A DNA stretch of 8,139 nt, taken from Spyradocola merdavium. Lineage in GTDB: Bacteria; Bacillota; Clostridia; Christensenellales; UBA1750. The stretch covers positions 1 to 8,139 of the forward strand of contig DVIM01000084.1 of assembly GCA_018711265.1 (NCBI GenBank). Direction: 5' to 3'. Position numbers and translations under genes: made by a program. Position 1 is the stretch's first letter, and the number at the start of each line of letters is the position of its first letter. This document shows, in pieces, positions 1 through 6,588 of the stretch. The notes under the pieces are model-generated. The model had not been told where the DNA came from. It did not search any database and saw only the letters and a list, made by a program, of their open reading frames with translations.

Positions 1-55
1 CTCTGTGATTCTGGTAGGCATATTGGGCCGCAGGCAAAAGCAGCAAAGCCAGGTC

Positions 56-107
56 TGAACCCCCTTAGCGCAAAGTGAACCCCCTAACGCCAAAGGGGGT
101 TCATTTG
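56..107. repeat. Direct/inverted repeat block, possible mobile-element end
   Basis: The 10-mer TGAACCCCCT occurs at 56-65 and again at 76-85, each followed by a similar half (TAGCGCAAAG and AACGCCAAAG), giving two imperfect 20-bp units in tandem. The exact reverse complement AGGGGGTTCA lies at 94-103, so 76-85 and 94-103 form a 10-bp hairpin with an 8-nt loop, extendable by a few A-T pairs. Tandem plus inverted short repeats of this kind occur at the ends of some insertion sequences, notably IS21-type elements where transposase binds several terminal repeats. No transposase is visible in the window, so the mobile-element reading is an inference. A weak terminator is the alternative, but the sequence after the hairpin (TTTGTAT) is a poor U-tract. 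Confidence 0.45.
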
Positions 108-130
108 TATCACAATTAGGGTCATTTTCC

Positions 131-164
131 AGAAGACCTGAGAACTTCTTCTCAGGTCTTTTTT
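131..164 (+). terminator. Rho-independent terminator upstream of sigma gene
   Basis: A perfect 12-bp stem pairs 133-144 (AAGACCTGAGAA) with 149-160 (TTCTCAGGTCTT) across the 4-nt loop CTTC. A run of T residues at 159-164 follows directly. It would end rightward transcription entering from the left edge and so insulate the sigma/anti-sigma pair from whatever lies upstream. The A-run on the left arm is short, so termination in the other direction is less likely. Confidence 0.8.
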
Positions 165-204
165 GTCGAATTCCGCGCTGCGCGTGCGGCAAAAAATGTT
201 CCAG

Positions 205-253
205 GCGGGTGTAGGATTTGCCGCGGAAACCGTAGGATATAGGTGACGCTGGA
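205..253 (+). promoter_or_regulatory. Leader with two GTAGGAT repeats, possible control region
   Basis: The region between the terminator and the sigma gene contains GTAGGAT twice (211-217 and 232-238), 21 bp or about two helical turns apart, with GGAAAC between them at 225-230. Each copy contains TAGGAT, a 4/6 match to a -10 hexamer, but neither has a convincing -35 partner at 16-18 bp. The spacing could suit a dimeric regulator or a sigma-specific element. The promoter for the sigma operon must lie in 165-253 because a terminator sits upstream, but its exact position is not clear from sequence alone. Confidence 0.25.
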
Positions 254-267
254 GAGGAGGTCCTGAA

Positions 268-828
268 GTGGTTGCCGACGAAGAAATCCTCGACTTGTTT
301 TTTGCGCGGTCCGAGCAGGGCATTCGGGCGCTGGACGACAAGTACGGGCGCCTCTGCCGCAGGCTCTCGTGCAGCATCGTAGGCAGCGAGCAGGATGCGG
401 AGGAGTGCGTCAACGACGCCTACCTGGGCGCGTGGAACGCCATTCCCCCGGCGCGCCCGAGCCCCCTGCTGCCCTACATCGCCAAGATCGTCCGAAACGT
501 CTCCCTGAACGCCTATTGGAAAAAGGCCGCTGCCAAGCGGAACAGCCGATACACCGTCGCCCTGGAGGAGCTGGAGACCTGCTTTGCGGATTCCAAGACC
601 GTGGAAACCGAAATCGAGGCCCAGGAATTCGCCCGCATCCTCGGAGCATTTCTGGACACGCTGTCCCTCGAAAACCGCGTGATCTTTCTGCGGCGCTACT
701 GGTTTGCCGACGGCTATCGGGAGATCGCCGCGCTCGTCGGCCTCTCGGAGAAGGCCGTCTCCGTCCGGCTGACCCGCATCCGCGGGAAGATGCGGCGATA
801 CCTGCAGGAAAGGGAGGTATTTCTATGA
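268..828 (+). CDS. ECF-like sigma-70 family RNA polymerase sigma factor
   Basis: A 186-aa protein with the two-domain layout of extracytoplasmic-function sigma factors, which redirect RNA polymerase to a small set of promoters. Region 2 spans about residues 18-85, with the acidic stretch EQDAEECVNDAYLGAWNAIP at 41-60 typical of this clostridial subgroup. Region 4 spans about 128-180, with a helix-turn-helix around YREIAALVGLSEKAVSVRL (150-168). No long region 1 or 3 is present. The start is GTG at 268, seven bases after GAGGAGG (254-260); no better ATG exists upstream. The stop overlaps the next start as ATGA (825-828), which implies translational coupling to the membrane protein downstream, the usual arrangement for a sigma factor and its antagonist. 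Family assignment is firm; the signal and regulon are unknown. Confidence 0.88.
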   Translation: MVADEEILDLFFARSEQGIRALDDKYGRLCRRLSCSIVGSEQDAEECVNDAYLGAWNAIPPARPSPLLPYIAKIVRNVSLNAYWKKAAAKRNSRYTVALEELETCFADSKTVETEIEAQEFARILGAFLDTLSLENRVIFLRRYWFADGYREIAALVGLSEKAVSVRLTRIRGKMRRYLQEREVFL

Positions 829-1718
829 ACGCGAAGAGAGTTTCCGATGCCTTGAGCGAGCTGGACCCCCAATATGTACAGGAGGCCCTCCAGTACAAAG
901 GCCGGTCGAAGGCCCTCCGCTGGCGGAAATGGGGCGCGGCCGCCGCCTGTCTGGTGGTGGTTGCGGCGCTGGTCCTCGGGGGCACCTCGATGTTTGCGCG
1001 GGAGTCCCTCCCGCAGCTGGAGCTGGCAGCCCCGGCGGCGGACGCGCCCGACGGGATGCGCAAGATGATGAACTACAACGGGAATCGCTACGTGTTTCTG
1101 GAGAACGGCGCCGCCTACAGCCTTTCCGCCCAGCAGCTGAAGGCAGCGCTGGGCACGCTGGACTACGACATCCAGGCGGACCCGCAGGCGAACGGGAAAA
1201 AGGAGTTCTCCACGACCTTTGCGCTCGGCGGGACGGTGTACGCGCTGGCGGACTACGACCCCGCGTTCCGCCTGGCCGTGGAATGGGAGGGCAACTACTA
1301 TCTCTGCCAAAGGACGGGCCAGACGGACAACTCCCCCATGGACGCGGCGGAATACTTTGCGGCGGCGCGCTTCCCGGAGCGCATCGAGCGCGTCTCCATC
1401 GCCGACCACGCGGGCGCAGAGGTGCTGGCCGAGTTTCCGGGCGGGGAAATCTCCGCCCTGATCGGCGAGCTTTCGCAGGCGCAGCCCGCGACGCTGACCG
1501 AGGAAGACTATCTGGCGATCGCCAGAGCGCAGACCGAAGGGGAGTCCTACCAACTCCTTCTGGACCTGAACGACGGCACGACGGTTTCGCTCTACGTCAT
1601 CCCCTCCCTGCAAATCGCGATGATCGGGGACAACCGCTACGCCCTGCCCGATTCCTTCTCCGAGAAGTTCGGGGATCTGTTCGACGGACTGACGCAGGAC
1701 CCGCTGCCGGCGCAATAG
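825..1718 (+). CDS. Single-pass membrane protein, probable anti-sigma factor
   Basis: A 297-aa protein. Residues 1-36 are a short cytoplasmic tail with an opening (DALSELDPQYVQEAL, 8-22) that resembles proteins encoded next to this class of sigma factor in Clostridia. A basic patch (RWRKW, 32-36) precedes one membrane helix at about 37-55. The remaining ~240 residues should lie outside the membrane and resemble no domain I can name; they are rich in aromatic and acidic residues and may sense the signal. No zinc-binding anti-sigma motif (HxxxCxxC) is present. The ATG overlaps the sigma stop as ATGA and follows a good AGGGAGGT site (811-818). The same frame stays open upstream to 369, but that part lies inside the sigma gene. 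The anti-sigma role is inferred mainly from gene order and topology. Confidence 0.72.
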   Translation: MNAKRVSDALSELDPQYVQEALQYKGRSKALRWRKWGAAAACLVVVAALVLGGTSMFARESLPQLELAAPAADAPDGMRKMMNYNGNRYVFLENGAAYSLSAQQLKAALGTLDYDIQADPQANGKKEFSTTFALGGTVYALADYDPAFRLAVEWEGNYYLCQRTGQTDNSPMDAAEYFAAARFPERIERVSIADHAGAEVLAEFPGGEISALIGELSQAQPATLTEEDYLAIARAQTEGESYQLLLDLNDGTTVSLYVIPSLQIAMIGDNRYALPDSFSEKFGDLFDGLTQDPLPAQ

Positions 1719-1724
1719 ATTGCA

Positions 1725-1783
1725 GGCGCGCAAAAACCCCTGAGGAGCCAAAACATCGGTTCCTCGGGGGTTTTTTGCGCGCC
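1725..1783. terminator. Bidirectional terminator between convergent genes
   Basis: A long hairpin starts 7 bp after the anti-sigma stop and ends 1 bp before the stop of the convergent small gene. The outer arm GGCGCGC (1725-1731) pairs with GCGCGCC (1777-1783); A5 (1732-1736) pairs with the T6 run (1771-1776, one bulged base); the inner arm 1737-1749 pairs with 1758-1770, with two G-U pairs, across an 8-nt loop. Read on either strand, the inner GC-rich stem is followed by a T-run (six on +, five on -), so it can stop transcription from both sides. Confidence 0.85.
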
Positions 1784-1784
1784 T

Positions 1785-2045
1785 TTACGCCAGCTCCCGC
1801 ACCGCGGCCTCGAGCAGGGCCTCCGCCGCCCGCGCGCCGAGGCGCGGATAGCGGTCCCGCAGCAGCGCCTGCGCATACGCCCGCTTCTGCGCGCCGCTGC
1901 CGCCGCGCTGTTCCGCGGCCTGCACGGCGATGCAGGCGATCTTCCAGAGGTTCTTGAGCCGCTCGGCCCGGACCCGCTCCCACGCCAGGGGCGCGAGGAG
2001 CGCGAGCAGCATCAGCAGCGTTCCCCCTGCGATTGCGCACGCCAT
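1785..2045 (-). CDS. Small membrane protein resembling LLH-family phage holin
   Basis: An 86-aa protein with one N-terminal hydrophobic helix (about residues 5-20, rich in Leu/Ala) followed by a basic turn and a helical, charged C-terminal half. The C-terminal pattern AVQAAEQ, GSGAQKRAYAQALL, then EALLEAAVREL is what I associate with the LLH holin family (PF09682), small phage proteins that form membrane lesions or support lysis. No endolysin or other phage gene is nearby. The ATG at 2045 is preferred because GGGAGG (2055-2060) lies 9 nt upstream of it; an in-frame ATG at 2051 is only 3 nt from that site. The gene is last in the leftward block, 77 bp after the second ATPase gene. Function here could be holin-like, export-related, or simply relic; similarity was judged by eye. 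Confidence 0.6.
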   Translation of the reverse strand: MACAIAGGTLLMLLALLAPLAWERVRAERLKNLWKIACIAVQAAEQRGGSGAQKRAYAQALLRDRYPRLGARAAEALLEAAVRELA

Positions 2046-2072
2046 GGACATCGACCTCCCTTCCCTGCGGAG

Positions 2073-2081
2073 ATCGTAGCA
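2073..2081 (-). promoter_or_regulatory. Possible extended -10 for the holin-like gene
   Basis: On the - strand the gap between the second ATPase gene and the holin-like gene contains TGCTACGAT, which fits an extended -10 (TGn followed by TACGAT, 4/6 to TATAAT). No -35 hexamer is visible at 17 bp, where the DNA is almost pure G/C. A start about 7 bp downstream would give a short leader carrying the GGGAGG site. The gene may instead be served only by read-through from the ABC operon. Confidence 0.25.
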
Positions 2082-2122
2082 CGGCGCCCGCCGCGCAGCG
2101 CGCGCCAGGAAAGCGCCCGCGC

Positions 2123-3019
2123 TTACGCGTCCCGCTGCTCCTCGGGCGCGGTCAGGACGATCCGCCCGTCCTGCATCTCCAGGCGCACCTGGTTGCCCGT
2201 GACACCCGCCGCCTCGAGCATCTCGCGGGGGATCTGCAAGCGGCCCGCGCGGTCGAGGATCGCGTACTCGTCGTGCGTTTCCTCGGCAAAGCCGGAAACC
2301 TCCTGCAGGCGCGCGCGGACGTCTCCCCGCGCGATGCGCTCGGCGCTGGTCTTGCCGTCGCGGATGGCGACGACGCGGTTGACCTTGCGCGCCAGGCTCT
2401 GGTCGTGGGTGACGAGCACGATGGTGAGCCCCATCTCCTCGTTGAGCTGGCGGAAGACGTCCAGGATGTGGTCCGCGGTGCGCGCGTCCACCGCGCCGGT
2501 CGGCTCGTCCGCAAGGAGGATCTTCGGCCGGTTCGCCAGGGCGATGGCGATGGCCACGCGCTGCTGCTCCCCGCCGGAGAGCTGCTGCAGCCGGCTGCCC
2601 GCCCGGTGGCCGATGCCCACGCGCTCGAGCAGCTCCTGCGCGCGGGCGCGGCGCTTGCCCGCGCGCCGCTCAAAGGCCATGGGCAGCTCCACGTTCTCCT
2701 GCGCCGTCAGATACGGCAGGAGGTTGCGCGCGCTGTTCTGCCAGACAAATCCCACGGTGCTGCGCTTGTAGCGCACCAGTTCCCGGTCGCTCAGGCGGAA
2801 GAGGTCCTGCCCGTCCACGATCAGGCGGCCGGCGCTGGGCCGGTCCAGGCCGCCGACCATGTTGAGGAAGGTGGACTTCCCGCTGCCGGAGTTGCCGATG
2901 ATGGCCATGAGCTCCCCGCGGGCGACCTCCAGCTCCAGGCCCTGCAGGGCCAGGACCTCCGTCTCCTGCGTCTTGTAGATCTTGACCAGGTTTTCGCAGC
3001 GAATGATCGCGTCATCCAT
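2123..3019 (-). CDS. ABC transporter ATPase with C-terminal SpoVT/AbrB-like domain
   Basis: A 298-aa protein whose first ~225 residues are a complete LolD/MacB-class nucleotide-binding domain: Walker A GNSGSGKST (42-50), Q-loop Gln94, signature LSGGEQQR (147-154), Walker B ending LLADE (168-172), D-loop AVD (176-178) and switch His205. After a charged linker, residues 251-291 match the swapped-hairpin AbrB/MazE pattern: EYAILDRAGRLQIPREML, then an acidic-hydrophobic strand and DGRIVLTA. The family's usual ATPases are ~225-235 aa, so the extra domain explains the length. The start at 3019 gives the normal family N-terminus (MDDAII...), although GGAGG (3035-3039) is 15 nt away. ATG 3034 and GTG 3031 lie too close to it (0 and 3 nt). 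The start overlaps the end of the first ATPase gene by 8 bp. It probably energises the adjacent permease; the extra domain's role is unknown. Confidence 0.85.
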   Translation of the reverse strand: MDDAIIRCENLVKIYKTQETEVLALQGLELEVARGELMAIIGNSGSGKSTFLNMVGGLDRPSAGRLIVDGQDLFRLSDRELVRYKRSTVGFVWQNSARNLLPYLTAQENVELPMAFERRAGKRRARAQELLERVGIGHRAGSRLQQLSGGEQQRVAIAIALANRPKILLADEPTGAVDARTADHILDVFRQLNEEMGLTIVLVTHDQSLARKVNRVVAIRDGKTSAERIARGDVRARLQEVSGFAEETHDEYAILDRAGRLQIPREMLEAAGVTGNQVRLEMQDGRIVLTAPEEQRDA

Positions 3020-3695
3020 GCACCAACTCACCATCCTCCAGCTCGTAGACCGCGTCGCCGATCTCCATCAGGTTGGGGTCGTGGGTGGTCATGACCACGG
3101 TCACGCCCTCCTGCGTGCACAGGTCGCGGAAGATCTTGACCACCTGCAGGCCTGTATTCGTGTCCAGCGCGCCGGTCGGCTCGTCCGCAAAGAGCACCTT
3201 GGGCCGGTGCGCAAAGGCCCGCGCCACGGCCACGCGCTGCTGCTCCCCGCCGGAGAGCTCCTGCGGCAGGTGGCCGGCGCGCTGCGCAAGGCCCACGAGC
3301 TTCAGGCACTCCAGCGCGCGGTCCCGCCGCGCCCTTGCGGGCCAGCGCGTCAGCCGCAGGGCGAACTCGACGTTCTCCAGCGCCGTCATCATGGGGATCA
3401 GCGCCACGGACTGGAACACATACCCCACCTGCGTGCGGCGCAGGGCCGTGCGCTCCCGGTCGGACAGGGCCGTGATCTCCCGCCCGTCCAGGATCACCTC
3501 GCCCGCGGTCGGCGGGTCGAGCGCGGAGAGGATGTTGAGCAGCGTGGTCTTTCCCGATCCGGACCGGCCCTTGAGAATGGTCAGCTTCCCTGCGGGCGCG
3601 CTCAGGTCGATCCCGCGCAGCGCCCAGAACTCGCCCCCGCCCGGCGCGGGGAACGCGCGGGAAACCCCTTTTGCCTGGAGCATCTCCTGCATCAT
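3012..3695 (-). CDS. ABC transporter ATP-binding protein, LolD/MacB class
   Basis: A 227-aa stand-alone nucleotide-binding domain of normal family length. It has Walker A GRSGSGKTT (43-51), Q-loop Gln95, signature LSGGEQQR (147-154), Walker B ending LFADE (168-172), D-loop ALD (176-178) and switch His205, so every catalytic element is present. The ATG at 3695 shares one base with the permease stop (TGATG) and lies 7 nt after GGAGG (3703-3707); a second ATG follows at once. The frame remains open far upstream inside the permease gene, but that extension is an out-of-frame shadow. ATPases of this class hydrolyse ATP in the cytoplasm to drive FtsX/MacB-type permeases. The coupling to the permease implies matched production of the two. 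Confidence 0.92.
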   Translation of the reverse strand: MMQEMLQAKGVSRAFPAPGGGEFWALRGIDLSAPAGKLTILKGRSGSGKTTLLNILSALDPPTAGEVILDGREITALSDRERTALRRTQVGYVFQSVALIPMMTALENVEFALRLTRWPARARRDRALECLKLVGLAQRAGHLPQELSGGEQQRVAVARAFAHRPKVLFADEPTGALDTNTGLQVVKIFRDLCTQEGVTVVMTTHDPNLMEIGDAVYELEDGELVHG

Positions 3696-6559
3696 CACGC
3701 ATCCTCCCCCAGCTTCAGCGCCCGCGCGATCTTGAGCCGCGCTACAAGCGCGCCCAGTACGCACAGGCAGATTCCCATCACCGCGCCCACGACGCCGAAG
3801 AGCCGCGCGCAGTCCCCCGCCTCCAGCACAAGGCGCAGGGGCACCATCTGCTGCTCCGCCGCGTAGGCGATCTGGATCAGCGGCACAAAGAGCGCCGCAG
3901 CCGCCGCGCCGATGCCCGCCCCGGCCGCAACCGACAGGAGCGAGACGAAGATCTGCTCGTTGACCAGCATGGTCACGATCTCCCGCATGGACATGCCCAT
4001 CGCGCGGAAGATGCCCATCTGCAGCGCGCGCTGGCGGATGGAGAGCACCCAGTAGAGCAGGAACCCCACCGTGCACAGCAGCAGCGCCACGATGAACCCC
4101 ACCGTCAGGATGCCGTTTGTGCCCTGGTAGACGGGGTCGTTCTTGCGCTCGATGCGCTCGGCCTGCGCGTCGCGGAAGGAGCGCAGGGTCTTCCCCGTCT
4201 GCTCGATGTAGTCGTAGACGAACTGCGTGGAGTCGCCCTGCACCTTCATCCAGATCTCATAGGGCGTGACCCCGAAGGCCGCCTGCACCTGGCTCAGGTG
4301 CGCGACGATGAGGTAGCTCTGCTCCGTGCGGACCTGCCCGTCCGCGCCCACGGTCGTCACCTCCTGGCTATAGGTGGGGAAGTAGGGCACAAATCCATAG
4401 ACGATGCCCCGCGCGCTGTCCCCGGCCTCGTTCCGGTAGGTAATCGCGTCCCCGAGCCGGAAGCCCAGGTCCTGGAAGTTCTCCGACACCAGGATCGCCT
4501 CCGCGTTCTGGGAGATGGCGTTGAGGTAATGGTACCAGTGCACGGGCAGCAGGTCCCCGTCAAACCAGGCCGTCTCGCCGAACTCCTTGGTGTGGATGCC
4601 CAGGAGCCGGACGCCGCGCAGGGTCTCGCCGTCCGGCAGGTTCAGGCGGATGTCGTCGTCGTTCAGCACGCGGGTGACGGACTCCGCCTCCGGCAAAAGG
4701 GCGTATCCCTCGTACTCCGGCTCGACATAGCGCACCTCTGCCTCCGCCGGCTCGCTCTGCACCGCGCCCGGGCCGAAGGTCGCGGCGGCGGATGCGGCCT
4801 GGTTGTCCCGCCAGGCCTCCTGCAGCACGACGTCCGCGCCGATGGAGTAGCGCGTGTTGCGCTCGGCGTTGTCCTCGATGGTGCGCGCGGCGGTGGCGTT
4901 GAAGAGCCCCAGGGCCACCGTCACCATCAGAAACACCATCAGGAAGCCCTGGCTGCCCCGCGTGCGGAACACCTGCAGGAACGAGGCGAACAGCGCCGGG
5001 CTCCACCACCGGCGCCCGATCCGGTAGACGAGCTGCACCAGCAGCGGCAGCAGGCGCAGCCCCAGCAGCGCCGCGCCCAGGATGAAGAGCGAGGCGCTCA
5101 GGAACAGCAGCGGGTCCAGCGTCTCCCCGGCGAGCACGCGCAGATAGAGCTCGTCCCGCTGCGCGGAGAAGCTGTAGAGGCCGTAGAGCGAGACGGTGAG
5201 CAGGATCAGGTCCAGGCAGGCCTTCTGCCAAAGGGGCATGCGCCTGCGCACGGCGCGCCGCTCCCGCCGCTGGCGAACCACGCTCGTGCGCGCGGCGCGC
5301 ATGGCGGGCAGCACCATCGTCACCACCGAGAGCACCGCCGCCCCGATCCCGAACCCCACCACCCGCGCATCCACGCGCGCGGGCAGCGCCGCGCGGGAGA
5401 CGAACTCCAGGAAGGCGTTGGCGCTGCCCAGCACCTGGCAGAGGAAGAGCGACAGGGGCAGGCCCAGCGCCAGCCCTACGCCCGCCAGCAGCGCGCTCTG
5501 CACCAGGTACACCGAGAGGATCTGCCGGGCGCCCGCGCCGCGGCTCTTGAGCACGGCGATCTCGCCCGCCTCCATCTCCACCCACTGGCGCGAAACCATG
5601 AAGAGGAACACCGCCAGCAGCGCGAAGATCGGCGCCTGCAGCACCAGCAGCGTTACGGAGACGCGCTTTCCCTCCTGCAGGAAGTCGCGCAGCACGTCCG
5701 TGAAGTTGTTGACGATCTCCACATTGCCGTTCTGCGGGAAGGCGCGGCGGGCCTGCTCCATGACCGCGATGTAGGTCTCGGCCTGCTCGCTGTCCATCTG
5801 CGCATAGTCCATCAGCGCGTACCAGGTGCCGGTCAGGTCCTCCCGCTGGCCGTCCCCAAAGTCCACAAACAGGTCGCGGAACAGCTCCTCGTTCATCAGG
5901 ACCGTGCTGCCGTAGCCCGCGGGCGAGACCACCCAGTAGGGGTCGGAGGGGTCCGCCGCCTCGAACACGCCCGCGATCCGGAAGGCGAGCGGCGTGCCGT
6001 CCGGCGCGGTGAGCTTCCCGGCGTCGAGCACCTCGCCCACCAGCAGGTTCATGTTCAGCAGGCCGCGCTCGCTGACCACCACGTCGATCACGCCGTCCTG
6101 CGCCTGGGCCCGCGGCCATTCCCCGTCCAGGAGCGCGCCGTGCGCCTCCAGGTCCGAGAGGAAGGCCAGGTTCACGTACTTGCCGGCGCGGTCGTCCTCG
6201 CGCAGGGCGCGGGAGGTCACCTGCACGTTCTGCAGCGTGTACTGCGCCGCCTGCTCGCGGAAGGGGACGCCCAGGCGCTCGTCCAGCGTCTGCGCCAGCT
6301 CCTCCGCCGCGAGGAAGTTCTCCTGGTTTACGATCTGGCCGCTCTTTTGCACCAGCGCCGCCTTGACCGTCACGGCCCCGGGGTATTTCCCCGACTGCGT
6401 CTGCACGGCGCGCAGGTCCTCCTGCATCGTGCGCTGGAGGATCGCCCGGCTGTACATGGGGTTGACGCACGCGATGGCCATGAGCAGCACGTTCCCAATG
6501 AGCAGACTCAGCATCATCCACTTCTTGGCCCGCACCTTGCGCAGCACGAATCGCAGCAA
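3695..6559 (-). CDS. FtsX/MacB-like ABC transporter permease, 10 membrane segments
   Basis: A 954-aa permease of the type VII (mechanotransmission) ABC group. By hydrophobicity I see ten membrane segments near residues 15-33, 301-323, 347-378, 398-418, 447-465, 483-512, 537-557, 816-840, 868-898 and 918-941. Two large extracytoplasmic domains lie at about 35-300 and 558-815. Two FtsX-type units are visible, each with the coupling segment that contacts the ATPase (GEIAVLKSRGAGARQIL at 332-348; LQMGIFRAMGMSMREIV at 846-862), so one chain acts as a pseudodimer. The start is TTG at 6559, 8 nt after GGAGG (6568-6572); there is no competing ATG until residue 15. It begins 29 bp after the CPBP gene and its stop overlaps the first ATPase start. 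The substrate is unknown; envelope peptides, lipids or drugs are all possible. Confidence 0.88.
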   Translation of the reverse strand: MLRFVLRKVRAKKWMMLSLLIGNVLLMAIACVNPMYSRAILQRTMQEDLRAVQTQSGKYPGAVTVKAALVQKSGQIVNQENFLAAEELAQTLDERLGVPFREQAAQYTLQNVQVTSRALREDDRAGKYVNLAFLSDLEAHGALLDGEWPRAQAQDGVIDVVVSERGLLNMNLLVGEVLDAGKLTAPDGTPLAFRIAGVFEAADPSDPYWVVSPAGYGSTVLMNEELFRDLFVDFGDGQREDLTGTWYALMDYAQMDSEQAETYIAVMEQARRAFPQNGNVEIVNNFTDVLRDFLQEGKRVSVTLLVLQAPIFALLAVFLFMVSRQWVEMEAGEIAVLKSRGAGARQILSVYLVQSALLAGVGLALGLPLSLFLCQVLGSANAFLEFVSRAALPARVDARVVGFGIGAAVLSVVTMVLPAMRAARTSVVRQRRERRAVRRRMPLWQKACLDLILLTVSLYGLYSFSAQRDELYLRVLAGETLDPLLFLSASLFILGAALLGLRLLPLLVQLVYRIGRRWWSPALFASFLQVFRTRGSQGFLMVFLMVTVALGLFNATAARTIEDNAERNTRYSIGADVVLQEAWRDNQAASAAATFGPGAVQSEPAEAEVRYVEPEYEGYALLPEAESVTRVLNDDDIRLNLPDGETLRGVRLLGIHTKEFGETAWFDGDLLPVHWYHYLNAISQNAEAILVSENFQDLGFRLGDAITYRNEAGDSARGIVYGFVPYFPTYSQEVTTVGADGQVRTEQSYLIVAHLSQVQAAFGVTPYEIWMKVQGDSTQFVYDYIEQTGKTLRSFRDAQAERIERKNDPVYQGTNGILTVGFIVALLLCTVGFLLYWVLSIRQRALQMGIFRAMGMSMREIVTMLVNEQIFVSLLSVAAGAGIGAAAAALFVPLIQIAYAAEQQMVPLRLVLEAGDCARLFGVVGAVMGICLCVLGALVARLKIARALKLGEDA

Positions 6560-6567
6560 GCCCCTCG

Positions 6568-6572
6568 CCTCC
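6568..6572 (-). promoter_or_regulatory. Ribosome binding site deciding the TTG start
   Basis: GGAGG on the - strand, within a purine-rich GAGGAGGCGAGGGG stretch, lies 8 nt upstream of TTG 6559. This supports a TTG start for the permease, because the next Met codon (residue 15) would remove half of the first membrane helix and has no comparable site before it. Confidence 0.6.
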
Positions 6573-6588
6573 TCGTCCCGTTTGTTTT

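Noticed and set aside
1..75. Tail of a coding gene in frame 1 at the left edge
   Set aside because: The frame is open for only about 25 codons, ends inside the repeat block, and the peptide matches nothing I recognise, so it cannot be told from chance.
225..252. ECF-type promoter with GGAAAC as -35
   Set aside because: A -10 at the expected spacing would fall near 247 and put the transcript start on or beside the ribosome binding site; no CGTC-like -10 is present.
369..824. Upstream extension of the anti-sigma reading frame
   Set aside because: It lies wholly within the sigma gene in another frame and reads as Arg/Pro-rich nonsense. The ATG at 825 has a good ribosome binding site and an ATGA overlap.
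714..1751. A 345-codon - strand frame opposite the sigma/anti-sigma genes
   Set aside because: It has low-complexity basic composition, covers a well-supported gene pair on the other strand, and runs into the bidirectional terminator.
2082..2122. Possible terminator between the second ATPase and the holin-like gene
   Set aside because: The DNA can fold because it is nearly all G and C, but no T-run follows on the - strand, so an intrinsic terminator is not supported.
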